From: Centroberyx gerrardi
Taxonomy: Eukaryota > Chordata > Actinopteri > Beryciformes > Berycidae
Assembly: GCF_048128805.1 (NCBI RefSeq)
Contig: NC_136002.1
Location: 24,817,102-24,881,101, forward strand
Direction: 5' to 3'
DNA: 64,000 nt
Position numbers and translations under genes: made by a program. Positions 46,818 through 57,389 of the stretch are shown piece by piece. The notes beneath the pieces were generated by a model. It was not told where the DNA came from. It made no database searches and worked only from the letters and a program-made list of their open reading frames with translations. Every line of letters starts with the position of its first letter. The first letter of the stretch is position 1.

Positions 46818-48470
46818 GGCCCATTCACATCTAGAACGATGACTATAAAGATAACTATAACTATAACAAGATTTAAATCGTTCTAAGTAAATAGAATGTC
46901 TGTGTTCACAACTATAACTATAAAAACATCCAAAATGACCAGTGTTGGGGAAAGTTACTTTTGAAACTAACTAGTTACTTTACTTCGTTACTTGCCCTAA
47001 ATAGTAACTAGTTATGTTACTAAGTTAGTCTTTATTAAAAGTAACTCGTTAGAGTACTTTCACGTTACCCACTTAAAAGCATGCCTTTAAAATACGTCTT
47101 CTGCTGATGTCATCACTCTTAATGTATAGAAATCGTCACTAATCATCACATTTGGGACACAGCCTGAAGTAACAAGCTACTGTTGTCTAAAGAAAACATC
47201 AAGGCAGCTTTCAGTTACCTGCCTCCACAGTAAATACTCAGTGGGGGCTTGGACCGACTGGATGCCTTTCTGCCATCACTGCATCACAACCGTAGATGAT
47301 TTTGACTTTATCAACACTGTGAAACATTGCCTCTGTGTTCCTCTCTATAAAAAAGCCTAATTTGAGAAAAATTATGCTATCGACACGGAGCTATCGACGT
47401 TAAAAGGCGCATCAACCGGTGAATATCAAACTTCAAATTAACTTCACCCTGGTGATCAACGGAGCCTTAACTGATCCATCTGGTCTCAAAATAAACGGCA
47501 GACTGCGCTCACAAGCCATTTCAATTCAAATCTTCAGGTTTGATAGCGAAAGCTAAACTTACAGTTAACAATAATGTTCCTACCATTCTCTTTGATCAGT
47601 TCAAAGTAATGTGAATATTTCCAAGTTCTGCAGTTTATTGTTGTGTTCACTGTGAAAGCGAGTCGGTCGTAACCTACAAGCCTCCACTGCACCGCCAGCC
47701 TACAGTTGCCTATAGTCTGCTTTGAATGACATCATGTAGTGTAACCTATACCTTAATTTTTTATTTTTAATTTGCATTTGAAAGAAAAATAAAAGCGGCG
47801 AAATGTAAGTTTGAGAAAGTAACTAATAACTGATTACATAAATTGAAAAACTAACGCGTTAAGTTACTCGTTGCCACAAAAAAGTCTGATAACGCGTTAC
47901 ATCCCCAACACTGAAAATGACAACTATAACTATATTGTTGGTTCCATCTCAGAGCGTTTTTTTTTGGATGTAGAGACAACGATAAAACATTTTCAACCAA
48001 TCAAAATAAAGTACTACAAAGGAAGGGGTGGGAGAATTCAGTAGTTCACTGCAGTGATGGCGTTGCTTGCTGAGGAACTGATGACAGAAGTCCAGAGGAA
48101 CCCGGCGCTATTTGACAAAGACCATCGCCTCTAAAAATGTTGAAAAGAAACACATACACAGACATACCAGTCGGGATCAGAAGAGCTCTTGGGATTAGCG
48201 GTATGCCATGTTTACTGACTTGGATATATTCGCTAACTAGAGTATTTGCTAGTCATCTTGCTAACTAACAAAATAGCATCATGTCTTGGCCAACCTGATC
48301 TGCCGAGGGAAAATGCGTTATTATCCTATCTTTTTCCCATGGCGCAGCCGAGGGCATCACACGGCAAATTCAGGTCATGCATTCAGTCAGTCAGTCAGTC
48401 AGATAACGCTTCAGTGAGATGTCGCTTCGTGAGATGGCCTCTAGAGGGCGTCCGCTTTCCGGTTTTGAAA
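46818..48470 (+). mobile_element. Possible decayed Harbinger-like element with MADF-type remnant
   Basis: The stretch starts AGGCCCATTCACATCTAGAA followed by AACTATAACTATAAC subterminal repeats, which resume after the nested hAT element as ACAACTATAACTATATTG. At about 48058 an ATG opens MALLAEELMTEVQRNPALFD followed by KDHRL and a stop. This resembles the start of a MADF/Myb-like protein encoded by Harbinger transposons. The expected right inverted repeat was not found, so the right boundary is a guess. Confidence 0.35.
46940..47913. mobile_element. hAT-type non-autonomous element with perfect 8-bp target duplication
   Basis: The left end CAGTGTTGGGGAAAGTTACT and the right end read inward CAGTGTTGGGGATGTAACGC are the short TIRs of a well-known teleost hAT group. 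Perfect target duplications AAAATGAC lie at 46932-46939 and 47914-47921. The 974-bp interior has no recognisable transposase. Exact target duplications and clear ends suggest a fairly young insertion. Confidence 0.9.
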
Positions 48471-49178
48471 AAATAAATACAGAGCAGTACCGGTGGTTGT
48501 ACCTGTTTTAGGACCTTAAACTACTGGTTCGGGCCAATCACAGTGCTTAAAAAACGGAAAACTTCACTCAACCGGGAAGCCGGGCGACATTAAACAAACA
48601 ATCAAATGACAAGCACAGACAGGTTACTCTGAGCCGTGGAGCTGACAGGTTGTGTTGTGAAACTACACATTCTTTCCTATTTTCAACCCAATGTGAGTGA
48701 TAAAACAATGTGTTCAAGTGAATTTAACTTGTTTTTATGAGGTAGCACCGTTATGAGCGAAGCTAGGCTACTGTATTTCTGCCTCTTGCACCGTGTTGAC
48801 ATTCCAAAACAGCCCAATGGACAGAAATCTATCCGTCAATAATTCTGTCCATTTTCCGAAAGATCAGTGTGGCCACAGCTAGTGGAATTCAACACACACG
48901 CCGCGGGCCTGTACAGGATCTGTACTTGTTAATGGCTTTGACCGGAAGGTAACGAGTAGCCTATTGAAAACCTGTTTAGCCACGGTGAAGTTACAGGTGT
49001 TTCTCTCAACATGGAGACTAGCCTCTTTGATCCACAGTAGAGTCACCTACTGGTAAAGAAATGAACAGCTTCACTTGGTGACTACCACTAGCTCTCATAT
49101 AAATAAAACACAATAATGTCATGAAAGCGCCGTAAAAGGGGGCCCGGCAAAAACGAATAAGATCACTACTACTACTAT
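48471..49178. other. Intergenic end of duplication copy 1
   Basis: No gene recognised. The patch around 48900 (GGGCCTGTACAGGATCTGTA) matches 53895 in copy 2 and supports co-linearity. Confidence 0.4.
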
Positions 49179-49815
49179 CATTTCCCCATTGACCATTTTA
49201 ATCGCTCTAAAAAAGTGAGTGTGAGTGAGTGAGTGAGTGTGAGTTTCTTAATCAGAATTTTTTTTACATGATCTTACAATTCTAGTACCTTAGTACTACT
49301 GTGATTTTTTTCTTAAAGCATTGGATGCATTTCAGCTTTCTTGAAGTTCCTTATGAAACAATTGTCATAGTGTGGCCCATAGAGGCCGATTGAGGGATTG
49401 TTAGCGATCCACTGAGGATAAGAGACTGATGGATACCTCACCATCACAAGGTGTAGACCAAGAACTCACATAAAGAGGTATATCAGTAGAGTAAACTACC
49501 ATAGTAGTGACACCTGTATGGGAAGGGTAAGCATAAACTCTCAGGTCCTAGAAACTGCACTAGCCACACATATAATACTCACTGAATTCACACTTAAATG
49601 CTTTATTACTTATTTTTATATAATATTATTTACTGAGATTAGAGTGCAAAAAAAATGAATTTGTGAGATCAAAGGATACACTAATGCAGTATCAGATTGA
49701 CAATTATAAGTAGTATAGGATTACTATTATTTCATTTATTTGAACCAATATTTACATTTCCATCTGTTGTCCTCTGATTTCCTTTTCATTGTGTTTAGAA
49801 AATTCCTGCTCCATC

Positions 49816-50790
49816 ATGCCAGAGGGAAATCAGAGCTTTGTGACTGAATTTGTCCTTACTGGATTCCCTGGACTTCACCCAGAGTACCAAGGCCTTGCCT
49901 CAGCTGTATTATTCTTAGTTTATCTCTTAATTTTGATAGGAAATGCTTCAATTATTGTTTTATTTGCAACCGACCGGGGCCTTCATAAGCCCATGTATTG
50001 TATTATGCTTAATCTGAATGTATGTGATATTTTCTTTAGCACAACCACATTACCAAAGATCATCAGTAAGTATTGGTTTAAATTGGGAAAGATTTCATTC
50101 ACCGCTTGCTTTATCCAAATGTACTTTGTGCACTATCTTGGCTCAGTGAATTCCTTTGTTCTATTCATAATGGCTTTAGACAGGTATTTGGCTATCTGCC
50201 ATCCTCTCAAATATCCAATTTTGATCAAAAAATCCACTATTATCATTCTCAGTATTACTGCATGGGTTGTTGCAAAAGCAGCCCCTTTAATGTTAGTTAT
50301 TAGGGCATACCCTCTTCCTTACTGTGCCTCAAACACAATCAATCACTGCTACTGTGATCATATTGGTATAACAAAGCTTGCATGCACTGACCGGGCCCCT
50401 TATAGCATTCCTGCATTTATTGCTGCAATGATTGTGCTGCTTGTACCTCTGGCATTTATCGTTTTCTCCTATAGCTCTATCATTTTAGCAGTGCTTAAAA
50501 TAGCAAATTTGCAAGGCCGGCTCAAAACTCTGTCTACCTGCAGTGCTCAGCTGATAATAATCACACTCTATTATCTACCCAGGTGTTTTGTCTATTTGTC
50601 GAGCAATGTTGGAATTAAATTCAGTCCCGATATACGTATAGTAATTATCATGCTGTATAGCCTTTTCCCCCCCATGGTTAACCCACTTATATACTGCTTA
50701 AGAGCTAAAGACATGAGAGAAAGCCTGACCAGACGATTCAAGAGGAACACTGTTCCACAAAAAGCTCAGGTTACTGCTATTTGTAACTGA
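49816..50790 (+). CDS. Odorant receptor, set B, tandem copy 2 (intact, 324 aa)
   Basis: An intact single-exon twin of the gene at 44173, about 97 percent identical in protein. All receptor landmarks are kept: GN at 42-43, LHKPMY 56-61, DRY 122-124, CYCDHIG in the second loop, KTLSTCSAQL in TM6 and NPLIY 289-293. Changes lie in TM1 (A44), TM2 (V69), the first extracellular side (S84, L90), the second intracellular loop (K139), the TM5 side (S197), TM6 and its outer end (C257, N264) and the tail (R306). The splice acceptor TTGTGTTTAG ends at 49798, 17 bases before the ATG. AATAAA lies at 50851. By eye there are 9 replacement and 3 silent differences from copy 1. Confidence 0.94.
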   Translation: MPEGNQSFVTEFVLTGFPGLHPEYQGLASAVLFLVYLLILIGNASIIVLFATDRGLHKPMYCIMLNLNVCDIFFSTTTLPKIISKYWFKLGKISFTACFIQMYFVHYLGSVNSFVLFIMALDRYLAICHPLKYPILIKKSTIIILSITAWVVAKAAPLMLVIRAYPLPYCASNTINHCYCDHIGITKLACTDRAPYSIPAFIAAMIVLLVPLAFIVFSYSSIILAVLKIANLQGRLKTLSTCSAQLIIITLYYLPRCFVYLSSNVGIKFSPDIRIVIIMLYSLFPPMVNPLIYCLRAKDMRESLTRRFKRNTVPQKAQVTAICN

Positions 50791-51309
50791 TAAATCACTG
50801 CATTATTCACCGCTGTACCTTTCTTCTAATTAGCCTGGAATGTTGCATGAAATAAAATAGATTGAGTGTTTATGCTACAAGTTTGGTAAATGCCAATTAA
50901 TTTTAACTAGTAGCTGGTGAATATAAAATTCTGGCCAAACTTTAAAATATCCACATTCAAACATTCATACTTAATTATGACAATTAAGTTTACCATGAAT
51001 AGATCTGATAGCCTACTTTCATGTGTTTTTATGCCCATTTCAAACATTCTGTTCAGGTTAAGCCAAAGCCATTTAATAATGTTCAATATTATTTCAGAAA
51101 TGTTTTAATTTAAAACTTATCTGTCCTTATGGATGGTCATTGATTCTTCAAATCTAACCTGACATGGGCAGGATAATCATTATGAAATCTTAGGGTTTCC
51201 AAATTGAAATATCTTCATATTTTTTCCTGGGATGTTGCTTGAAAATGATATGCTGTATGACACTTGAATGACACATGAACTCGGACGACATCAGTTCCAT
51301 GTTTGATGC

Positions 51310-51337
51310 TTTGAAGAAGGTCTATGACCGAAACGTC
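51310..51337 (+). other. Hammerhead-ribozyme-like motif, possibly from a Penelope-like element
   Basis: TTTGAAGAAGGTCTATGACC is followed by GAAACGTC. In hammerhead terms this is a core of U-UGA-A-GA (consensus CUGANGA, with the first C replaced by U), a perfect 4-bp stem II GGTC/GACC closed by TAT, and the conserved GAAA. Such motifs occur in terminal repeats of Penelope-like retroelements in many animals. Stems I and III were not established, and the C-to-U change would be expected to impair cleavage. The element around it was not delimited. Confidence 0.35.
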
Positions 51338-51544
51338 GCTATATTAAATTGTGATTTGCAAGTAGATGGTGTGCGGGAGCCTTATATATATATATTCCTC
51401 ACAAAGTTGAAAGTTGAAATTTTCAAATCAGAGTTCAGATTCTAAGATTCTGTATCTGGTGATTGGAAACAGAGGCGGATATGGGAGCAACAAGACTTAA
51501 ACTATGAACTATGAGATAAACTATGAACTATGTGAACTAGAGCT

Positions 51545-51890
51545 GGGTGATAAATCAATTTTATCAATTAATTCAAATTTATGGTTTAGGACGATGTGTA
51601 AAAATGAAAATCGAGATTCACTTTAACCTGGGTAAACACGGCACAGATCGCTCTCTGTCAATCAAGCCCCACCTGAGCTTCCCTGAGCTTCCGCAGTCGA
51701 TAACAACGCCCACCGGGATTTCCCCTCAGACACAAACAGTATCAAGACGGCAGCACGCGCTTCTACAAGTGAGGAGCTCGTTTGGAAGTGGTTCGGTTTT
51801 GAAACGTCCGACGTCGAGCGAACCACTGTCCGTTGTAAAGTTTGTCTAACGCCTGCTAAAAAGCAGGTAACATTAGCACAAAGCAATCCT
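51545..51890 (+). mobile_element. Fragment of a BED-finger hAT transposon
   Basis: The left part AGCTGGGTGATAAATCAATT resembles ends or subterminal DNA of hAT elements. At about 51771 a frame reads EELVWKWFGFETSDVERTTV followed by RCKVCLTPAKKQVTLAQ, the start of a BED zinc finger (W-x-WF-GF, then C-x2-C). The finger's histidine part and all of the catalytic domain are absent. It lies in the insertion private to duplication copy 2. Confidence 0.55.
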
Positions 51891-51949
51891 TAATGATGAC
51901 TGGGGTTTCTTGAACATGTGGAACAGGACTCAACACACGTTACTTTTAT

Positions 51950-53810
51950 TAATATGCTCTGTGACTTCTGTTGAAGCGTACAAAAGAGAACAGCCTAAAC
52001 CTTAACTTGGGCCAAACCTCAGTGTCCGCCACAGGTTTCCAGATTTGGTGGCAGACCAGGAAGGGCAGACTGGGAGCAGTGCCAGGGTATTAGTAGTTAT
52101 ATACTGTTGAATCCAAAAAGTAAGGCTTGCAGCTTCTTGACAGAATCATTTACATTCCTCTATAGCCATATTATGACCTCCAGCACAGAAATGTTCGTTT
52201 TCTCCAGGCAAAATCTGCTGGCACATAAGCAGTTTATACTGTCTCCAGTCAAAGAAATACTACTACTACTACTAGCAAGCCTCTATCATTTGATCTATAT
52301 AATCCTCAATTTCATATTTAAGATATTTAGATGTGTCTCAGGGAGCTACATTTTAATATATGCTGTGATACTTTTCATTACATGCCAATTACAATGTTCA
52401 ACAGCACTTACATTGAGGACTGGAACTCTTTTTTTAAGTACTTATTTGAGTACATTACTCGTGAAATGAATGGATTAACTGTAATGAATGGATGAACTCA
52501 CTGTAGTTATTGTCTAAGAGTATGCACTGTGTGTATGTAAGTAGTCAAGTACTGACTGTTTCTGTACACTGCTGTCTCTCGATGCAAAATTTCTCTAAAA
52601 GCTAATGATAATGAAGACTGAAGACATCTGTGTGTTTTTTTTTCCCCAAGTGAATGGTTTGCTGGACAAATCGTATATTGTGGATATCGTTGATGTCATG
52701 TGAAAACCTTGTAACTCCAATTTTGGTCGTTTTCATGTTTTAATTTCAAACCCCATTGGATAAACTTAGAAATATTTGGTGGTCAAGCTAAAAACAAGTT
52801 TTTCTAAGGTCCTTAACAGTTGACATTTTAGAGATACAAGGTTTTCACCCGACAGTGATATTATGTCAAATAACATGATATATTATGGTTTATTGTACAT
52901 TCATAATTCCTGAACAAGAGGTTCCTACCAGCTACAGTATATGGTGCATTTAATAATAATAATAATAATAATACTCAATCTCCATATTGGCTAGCTTCTC
53001 TGATTTGGGAGATATTTTATGATTTTATGAGACAGAGCAGAAAACAAAAGATAATATAATAAATACCTTTTGATATCACCATCTAAGAAACAGAATATCT
53101 CCACTAAGGTGTGAATTTCATTAACTTAAAGGGGAACACAAGCTACTTAAAAAATTGTAATATTATTGAGAAGGTGACAGAACATAATTGAAGAGCTACT
53201 GCTGCCTGCTCATGCTTGGGCAGTCATTGGGAATGCACAGCAAAACCACGTAGTCGCTGCATCATCATGGTATAAAGCCACAGCCTTCCAATGGGATAAT
53301 GAATGTAGCATAGAATTGCAATGAAATCTGAAATCTAAAATCTAAAATCTAAATAAACATTCAGTCACAATCTGAATCTCTTTTATGTGAACAATAAATG
53401 CTTACAAAAAAAGAAAACAATACCATGTCTTTCTGAGTCATTTCATTTTTCAGCATTCACAGTTTATGTGAGTGCTGTCAAACAGATCCATGCACCACTG
53501 CATCACTTCGCTCAAAAGCACATTTTTAGGTATAATAAGAGGTTTATGCACTGCAAACCAGTCCAATTCAGATTACTTTTCCCCCACACGCAGCCAAGGG
53601 CATCAAGAGACGTATTCAGGTCAGGCAAGGAGGCAGTCAGTCAGTCAGTCAGTCAATCAGTCATCAACACTTTGTTAGATGGCCTCTAGAGGGAGTCTTA
53701 CCTATCACATACTGTATCCTACAAGTGTATTCCAGGAATTAGCCTATCCAACTTTGTTAATAGAGCTTGTAAGTTGTACCTGTACTTGTGCATTGTACAA
53801 TGACAATAAC
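51950..53810. other. Intergenic part of duplication copy 2
   Basis: Contains flank shared with copy 1 and an insertion at about 52400-52810. It also has TAATAATAA and CAGTCAGTCAGT simple repeats near 52953 and 53634. A hydrophobic open stretch at 52107-52469 spans duplicated non-coding flank and is not taken as a gene. Confidence 0.4.
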
Positions 53811-53811
53811 A

Positions 53812-53880
53812 TTGAATTGAATTGAATTGAATTGAATTGAATTGAATTGAATTGAATTGAATCGAATTGAACTGAACTGA
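53812..53880. repeat. (ATTGA)n microsatellite
   Basis: About 10 pentanucleotide units ATTGA, then degenerating to ACTGA. Confidence 0.95.
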
Positions 53881-53984
53881 ACACATGTGCCGTGGGCCTG
53901 TACAGGATCTGTGCTTGTTTGTAGTAACAAGTAACTTAACGCAGTGGTTTTTCAATGTATGTAATCAGTTATTACTTTCTCAAA

Positions 53985-54590
53985 CGTGCATTTAGCTCCA
54001 CTTCTTCCTTCCTATTTCTACCTGGAAAATGTTTTGCCGGCACATTCTTCACCATTTCATGATGCCACATTCCTGTAGCGCTTCTATCCCACTTCTCTTG
54101 CCACCTACTAATCCCCATCATCCTAATACTTTTTGCTTCCTTTTACTTCCTTTTTTCCCAGCGTAACTGTAACAACTATTTCTCCTCTTTCCAAAGCTTT
54201 TAAAGCTATTTTATCAGCAGTCTCATTACCTGAGATATCTCCCCAGTGTGCTGGAACCCAACCCAAACCTAATCATTATACCCATGCATCTTAATCTGTA
54301 TACAATTAAATTCACCTCCATCAATAAATCACTCCGACAAGATTGCCAAGAATATACACTCTTCCAAAAAGGATACAAGTCAGAACATATACTTTATAAC
54401 TTTATCTGGTCTTACTTGTTCCACCCGTTGCAGTGCCAAGATTGTTGTCAGCAGTTCTGCAGAATAGACTAATAATAGACAAATAGACAGTTCATCTATT
54501 AGTCTCCTGATTTGGCTTAATGAGCTACAAGGCATTAATGGAGTCAGCACACAGAAGAATTCACCTTCAAACACTTCAATGAGTAAACTC
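53985..54590 (-). mobile_element. LINE fragment with RNase H domain (I-clade-like)
   Basis: On the minus strand the translation shows SAELLTTILALQRVEQVRPD, later SVYSWQSCRSDLLMEVNLIV in a related frame, then YRLRCMGIMIRFG and WVPAHTGEISGNETADKIAL followed by KALERGE. The AELL, WVPAHTG and GNE-ADK-A blocks mark a ribonuclease H domain as found in I-type LINEs. Several frame changes and a stop inside the domain show that it is inactive. No reverse transcriptase or endonuclease part was seen next to it. Confidence 0.7.
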
Positions 54591-54936
54591 ACTAGGGTAT
54601 TGTCACTTTTGCACTGGAGTCAGACAATATCATTACGTCAAACAGTGAAGAGCATTAAAGGGGCACACAGAACTCACACTGGAGGATCCTGTGGTTGCAG
54701 CTGGGTAAGCTTCATTTTCAGAATGGACGATTATATCTGTGTAAGTTCTTAACTAATAAAATGTTTAAGTATACTTATCAAAGGTGATAAAGGCAATCAA
54801 CCAGATCATCTAGAATACTTAGAGATGATATTTGAATATAGAATTGATAGATGATTAACTAGAATCTTTCCATCTTGCCAATTTCTTTTCAGGGATTTTT
54901 TTCCATTCTGTGCTGCATTTTTTCTTATGCTCACAA

Positions 54937-55902
54937 ATGATAATGCTCTACACAAACATAACAACTATCAAAGACTTCATGCTACTTGGATTCCCAGGAC
55001 TTGAGCCCACATATTATGGACCAGTGTCTGCCCTTCTTTTCTTCACCTACTTGGTTATTGTTGCCGGAAATGTTTTTATTTTAGTTTTTGTCGGCTGTGA
55101 GAGGAGTCTTCATAAGCCGACATATCTGATCTTCTGTCACCTGGCAATGAATGATTTATTATTTGGGACTGTGACCCTGCCCAAAATGGTATCCAAATAT
55201 TGGTGGGATGACAAGATTATATCATTTGGTGGCTGCTTCACTCAGATGTATTTTGTTCATTCATTAGGAGCCATTCAGTCCCTTATTCTGCTGATTATGG
55301 CCCTTGATCGTTTCATTGCAGTTTGTATTCCTTTAAGATACCCTGTTCTGATTACAAACAACACCATTTCTGTTGCTTGTGGGTTGTCTTGGATAGGGAC
55401 ATTTCTTAGGATGATGGCAGTTGTATTTCATGCCCTTACTTTGCCTTATTGTGACTCTAACATCATTGTGCAATGCTACTGTGACCACATTTCAACTACA
55501 AACCTCGGATGTGGTGAAAATGTTAAATTTGTTAAGACCGTTGCTGTGGTTCTTGCAATGTTTAGTCTCTTGGTTCCACTTACATTTATAATTTTTTCCT
55601 ACATTTCCATCTTTGTAATTGTTTTGAAAATGCCAAACTTGGATGGACGCTACAAAACCTTATCAACTTGCACCCCACAGATATTCATCACATGCCTGTA
55701 TTACCTGCCCAGATGTTTTGTTTATCTGGCTCATGCTGTAGAATTTTCTTTCAGTTTAGATGTCCGCATTTTATTGATATTGCTGTACAGCCTTTTTCCT
55801 GCTGCTGTTAATCCAATCATATATTGTTTCAAGACCAAGGATATCAAAGAGATTTTGACGAGGAGACTGAAAAAAACTAAAGTCAGAACAGAGATAAAAT
55901 AG
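54937..55902 (+). CDS. Odorant receptor, set B (intact, 321 aa)
   Basis: An intact single-exon odorant receptor related to the tandem pair. N7 is a sequon, then FMLLGFPGLEPTYYGP. TM1 spans about 31-54 with GN at 44-45. LHKPTY is at 58-63. MALDRFIAVC starts at 121, with DRF at 124-126 where most receptors have DRY. The second loop is LPYCDSNIIVQCYCDHIS, TM6 has KTLSTCTPQIF, and TM7 NPIIY at 292-296. The tail is strongly basic. The ATG could be 54937 or the second Met at 54943; a 3' splice site TTTCTTTTCAG ends at 54892. AATAAA at 56366 may end the transcript. The downstream 500 bp is duplicated after the truncated copy at 60300. Confidence 0.93.
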   Translation: MIMLYTNITTIKDFMLLGFPGLEPTYYGPVSALLFFTYLVIVAGNVFILVFVGCERSLHKPTYLIFCHLAMNDLLFGTVTLPKMVSKYWWDDKIISFGGCFTQMYFVHSLGAIQSLILLIMALDRFIAVCIPLRYPVLITNNTISVACGLSWIGTFLRMMAVVFHALTLPYCDSNIIVQCYCDHISTTNLGCGENVKFVKTVAVVLAMFSLLVPLTFIIFSYISIFVIVLKMPNLDGRYKTLSTCTPQIFITCLYYLPRCFVYLAHAVEFSFSLDVRILLILLYSLFPAAVNPIIYCFKTKDIKEILTRRLKKTKVRTEIK

Positions 55903-56450
55903 TAATAGAGGACTAATGCATAGGCTAAATGTCAGAATAATGTACATGAAATCCTCACCATACCTCAGCCATTCATGTTTAATATTTTGAGCAATGTTCA
56001 GCCTTGTATTTCAATCAATTTAAGTCGACAGATTGTCATCAGTCTAAACCACATCCATTCTAGAGTAATTCCGATTTGCAAGCTTCTGCTACAAAATGGT
56101 TCAATTTGTGTGGTGCTAAGACTTAACTGTTTCACAGAAATGTAAAACAACAGGAGTGAGGAGTTATAAAATCTGTGTACATTGTATGCCATCATGGCAC
56201 TCCAGAGACTCCTTAGTAAAGTAGGCCTTGTTTGATTTACACATACAGTACACTTCTGCTCTAAAGTTTGGTCACCACTTCTGTGCATTTTGTTGTGATT
56301 ATTTGTGATTTTCTGTCTGAGAAAATGAGTTCTGTATTCTAGAAATTCTATAAAGATAGTATTCAAATAAAAGAAAATGTAATGTACAAAAGCATAACCC
56401 CTTTCTTTTCATTTTAGGCTAAATGGTGTCACTGGCAGTTATTTGTATCA
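55230..56450. repeat. Older duplication, copy with the intact OR 3' half and 3' flank
   Basis: From codon about 104 of the receptor through the 3' flank to about 56450 this matches 60305-61655. Shared blocks include CAGTCTAAACCACAT, CTAGAGTAATTC, ATGGCACTC-AGAGACTCCTT and ATGTAATGTACAAAAGCATA. Divergence is clearly greater than in the 44/50 kb pair. Confidence 0.8.
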
Positions 56451-56936
56451 CATTTTGGTATCATATTTTATAGTTTTTATAGCTTGATTTGAGTTTTACT
56501 TACGAGTTGCGAATAATATTTCCCATTAAAAGTTGTTCTAATTCTGCCTTTTTTTCCAACAAAGCTGACAGCAGGTCCAGCCAATACAGTACTACAATAC
56601 AAGTGATTTCAGGGTGTAGGGCAGACATGCATTCAAAAAACATGTACAGAGTGTGTAATTTGTGGTTCGCAAAAATACATGGTTAGCATGATGTTATGGG
56701 CTGAGACCGTGAGCCTGTGTTCAACTTGCCATCATGCAAAAGTAACAACATGAATTATGGACCAGTTTCTTGTCACACCCTGCTCTGCACCCTCTAAGAT
56801 AATATAGTTAGTTAGTCATTTCAACTCCTTAATGCTCTTCTTGTCATGGCCATTCTTGTTGCAACACCTTTTCGAATGGTGCTTAATGCCTGATTTCTGG
56901 GGTTGAAAAATAAATGAATGAATGAATGAATGAATG
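56451..56936. other. Intergenic stretch ending in (AATG)n
   Basis: No gene recognised. An (AATG)n run from about 56912 is the insertion site of the next element. Confidence 0.5.
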
Positions 56937-57242
56937 AATGAATGCAAGGGCGGATATTTCATTTCACTGTTGGGGGGGACAATAAACAGAAAAATTTCTC
57001 AAGAGCAATTCCTGAAGGGGACACCAAAAGTGCCGCCAAAAGTACTGTTGTATTAAATGTATATAGAGGTCCATTATGAAACATTTCCATAAGCACTTCA
57101 TACCTTTCTTATGAAGATTTTATCAAATTGCCTTTGATATTACTGGGGTCTTTCTACTTGGCGTTTCGGTGCACTGAAAAATGATCGGATGTCTGTTTTT
57201 CTTTTCTCTGCCATTTTAACTGACCTGGCTGGCTGACAAATA

Positions 57243-57280
<38 letters not shown>

Positions 57281-57389
57281 GCAGGTTATTTACAGTAGTA
57301 GGTGAGAAGCAACACCCATTAACTGAACTAAAGCTAATATATACCTAATTAGATTTAGTTTTCCCGAAAAAGCAGATCTCTAATGTTTT

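Larger units (their letters stand above)
43513..49178. repeat. Tandem segmental duplication, copy 1
   Basis: The segment begins CATTTCCCCATTGACCAATT and contains the receptor at 44173. The same sequence restarts at 49179. Near-identical upstream flank (about 600 bp), coding region and downstream flank (to about 46108) align with copy 2. The more distal part shares only patches, for example 48300-48450 with 53560-53700 and about 48900 with 53890, because both copies later acquired different insertions. Confidence 0.85.
49179..53940. repeat. Tandem segmental duplication, copy 2
   Basis: It starts CATTTCCCCATTGACCATTT and follows copy 1 through the receptor gene. It then carries about 830 bp (51105-51940) and about 410 bp (52400-52810) not present at the matching points of copy 1. 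Homology resumes with TTACTTTTATTAATATGCTC at 51941 and ATTTTAGAGATACAAGG at about 52823. A GTGAGTGAGTGAGTGAGTGT expansion near 49215 is private to this copy. The outer limit is approximate. Confidence 0.85.

Noticed and set aside
52107-52469. 120-codon hydrophobic open stretch resembling a membrane protein
   Set aside because: It lies in flanking DNA of the segmental duplication, has no start-site or family support, and the matching sequence in copy 1 does not keep the frame.
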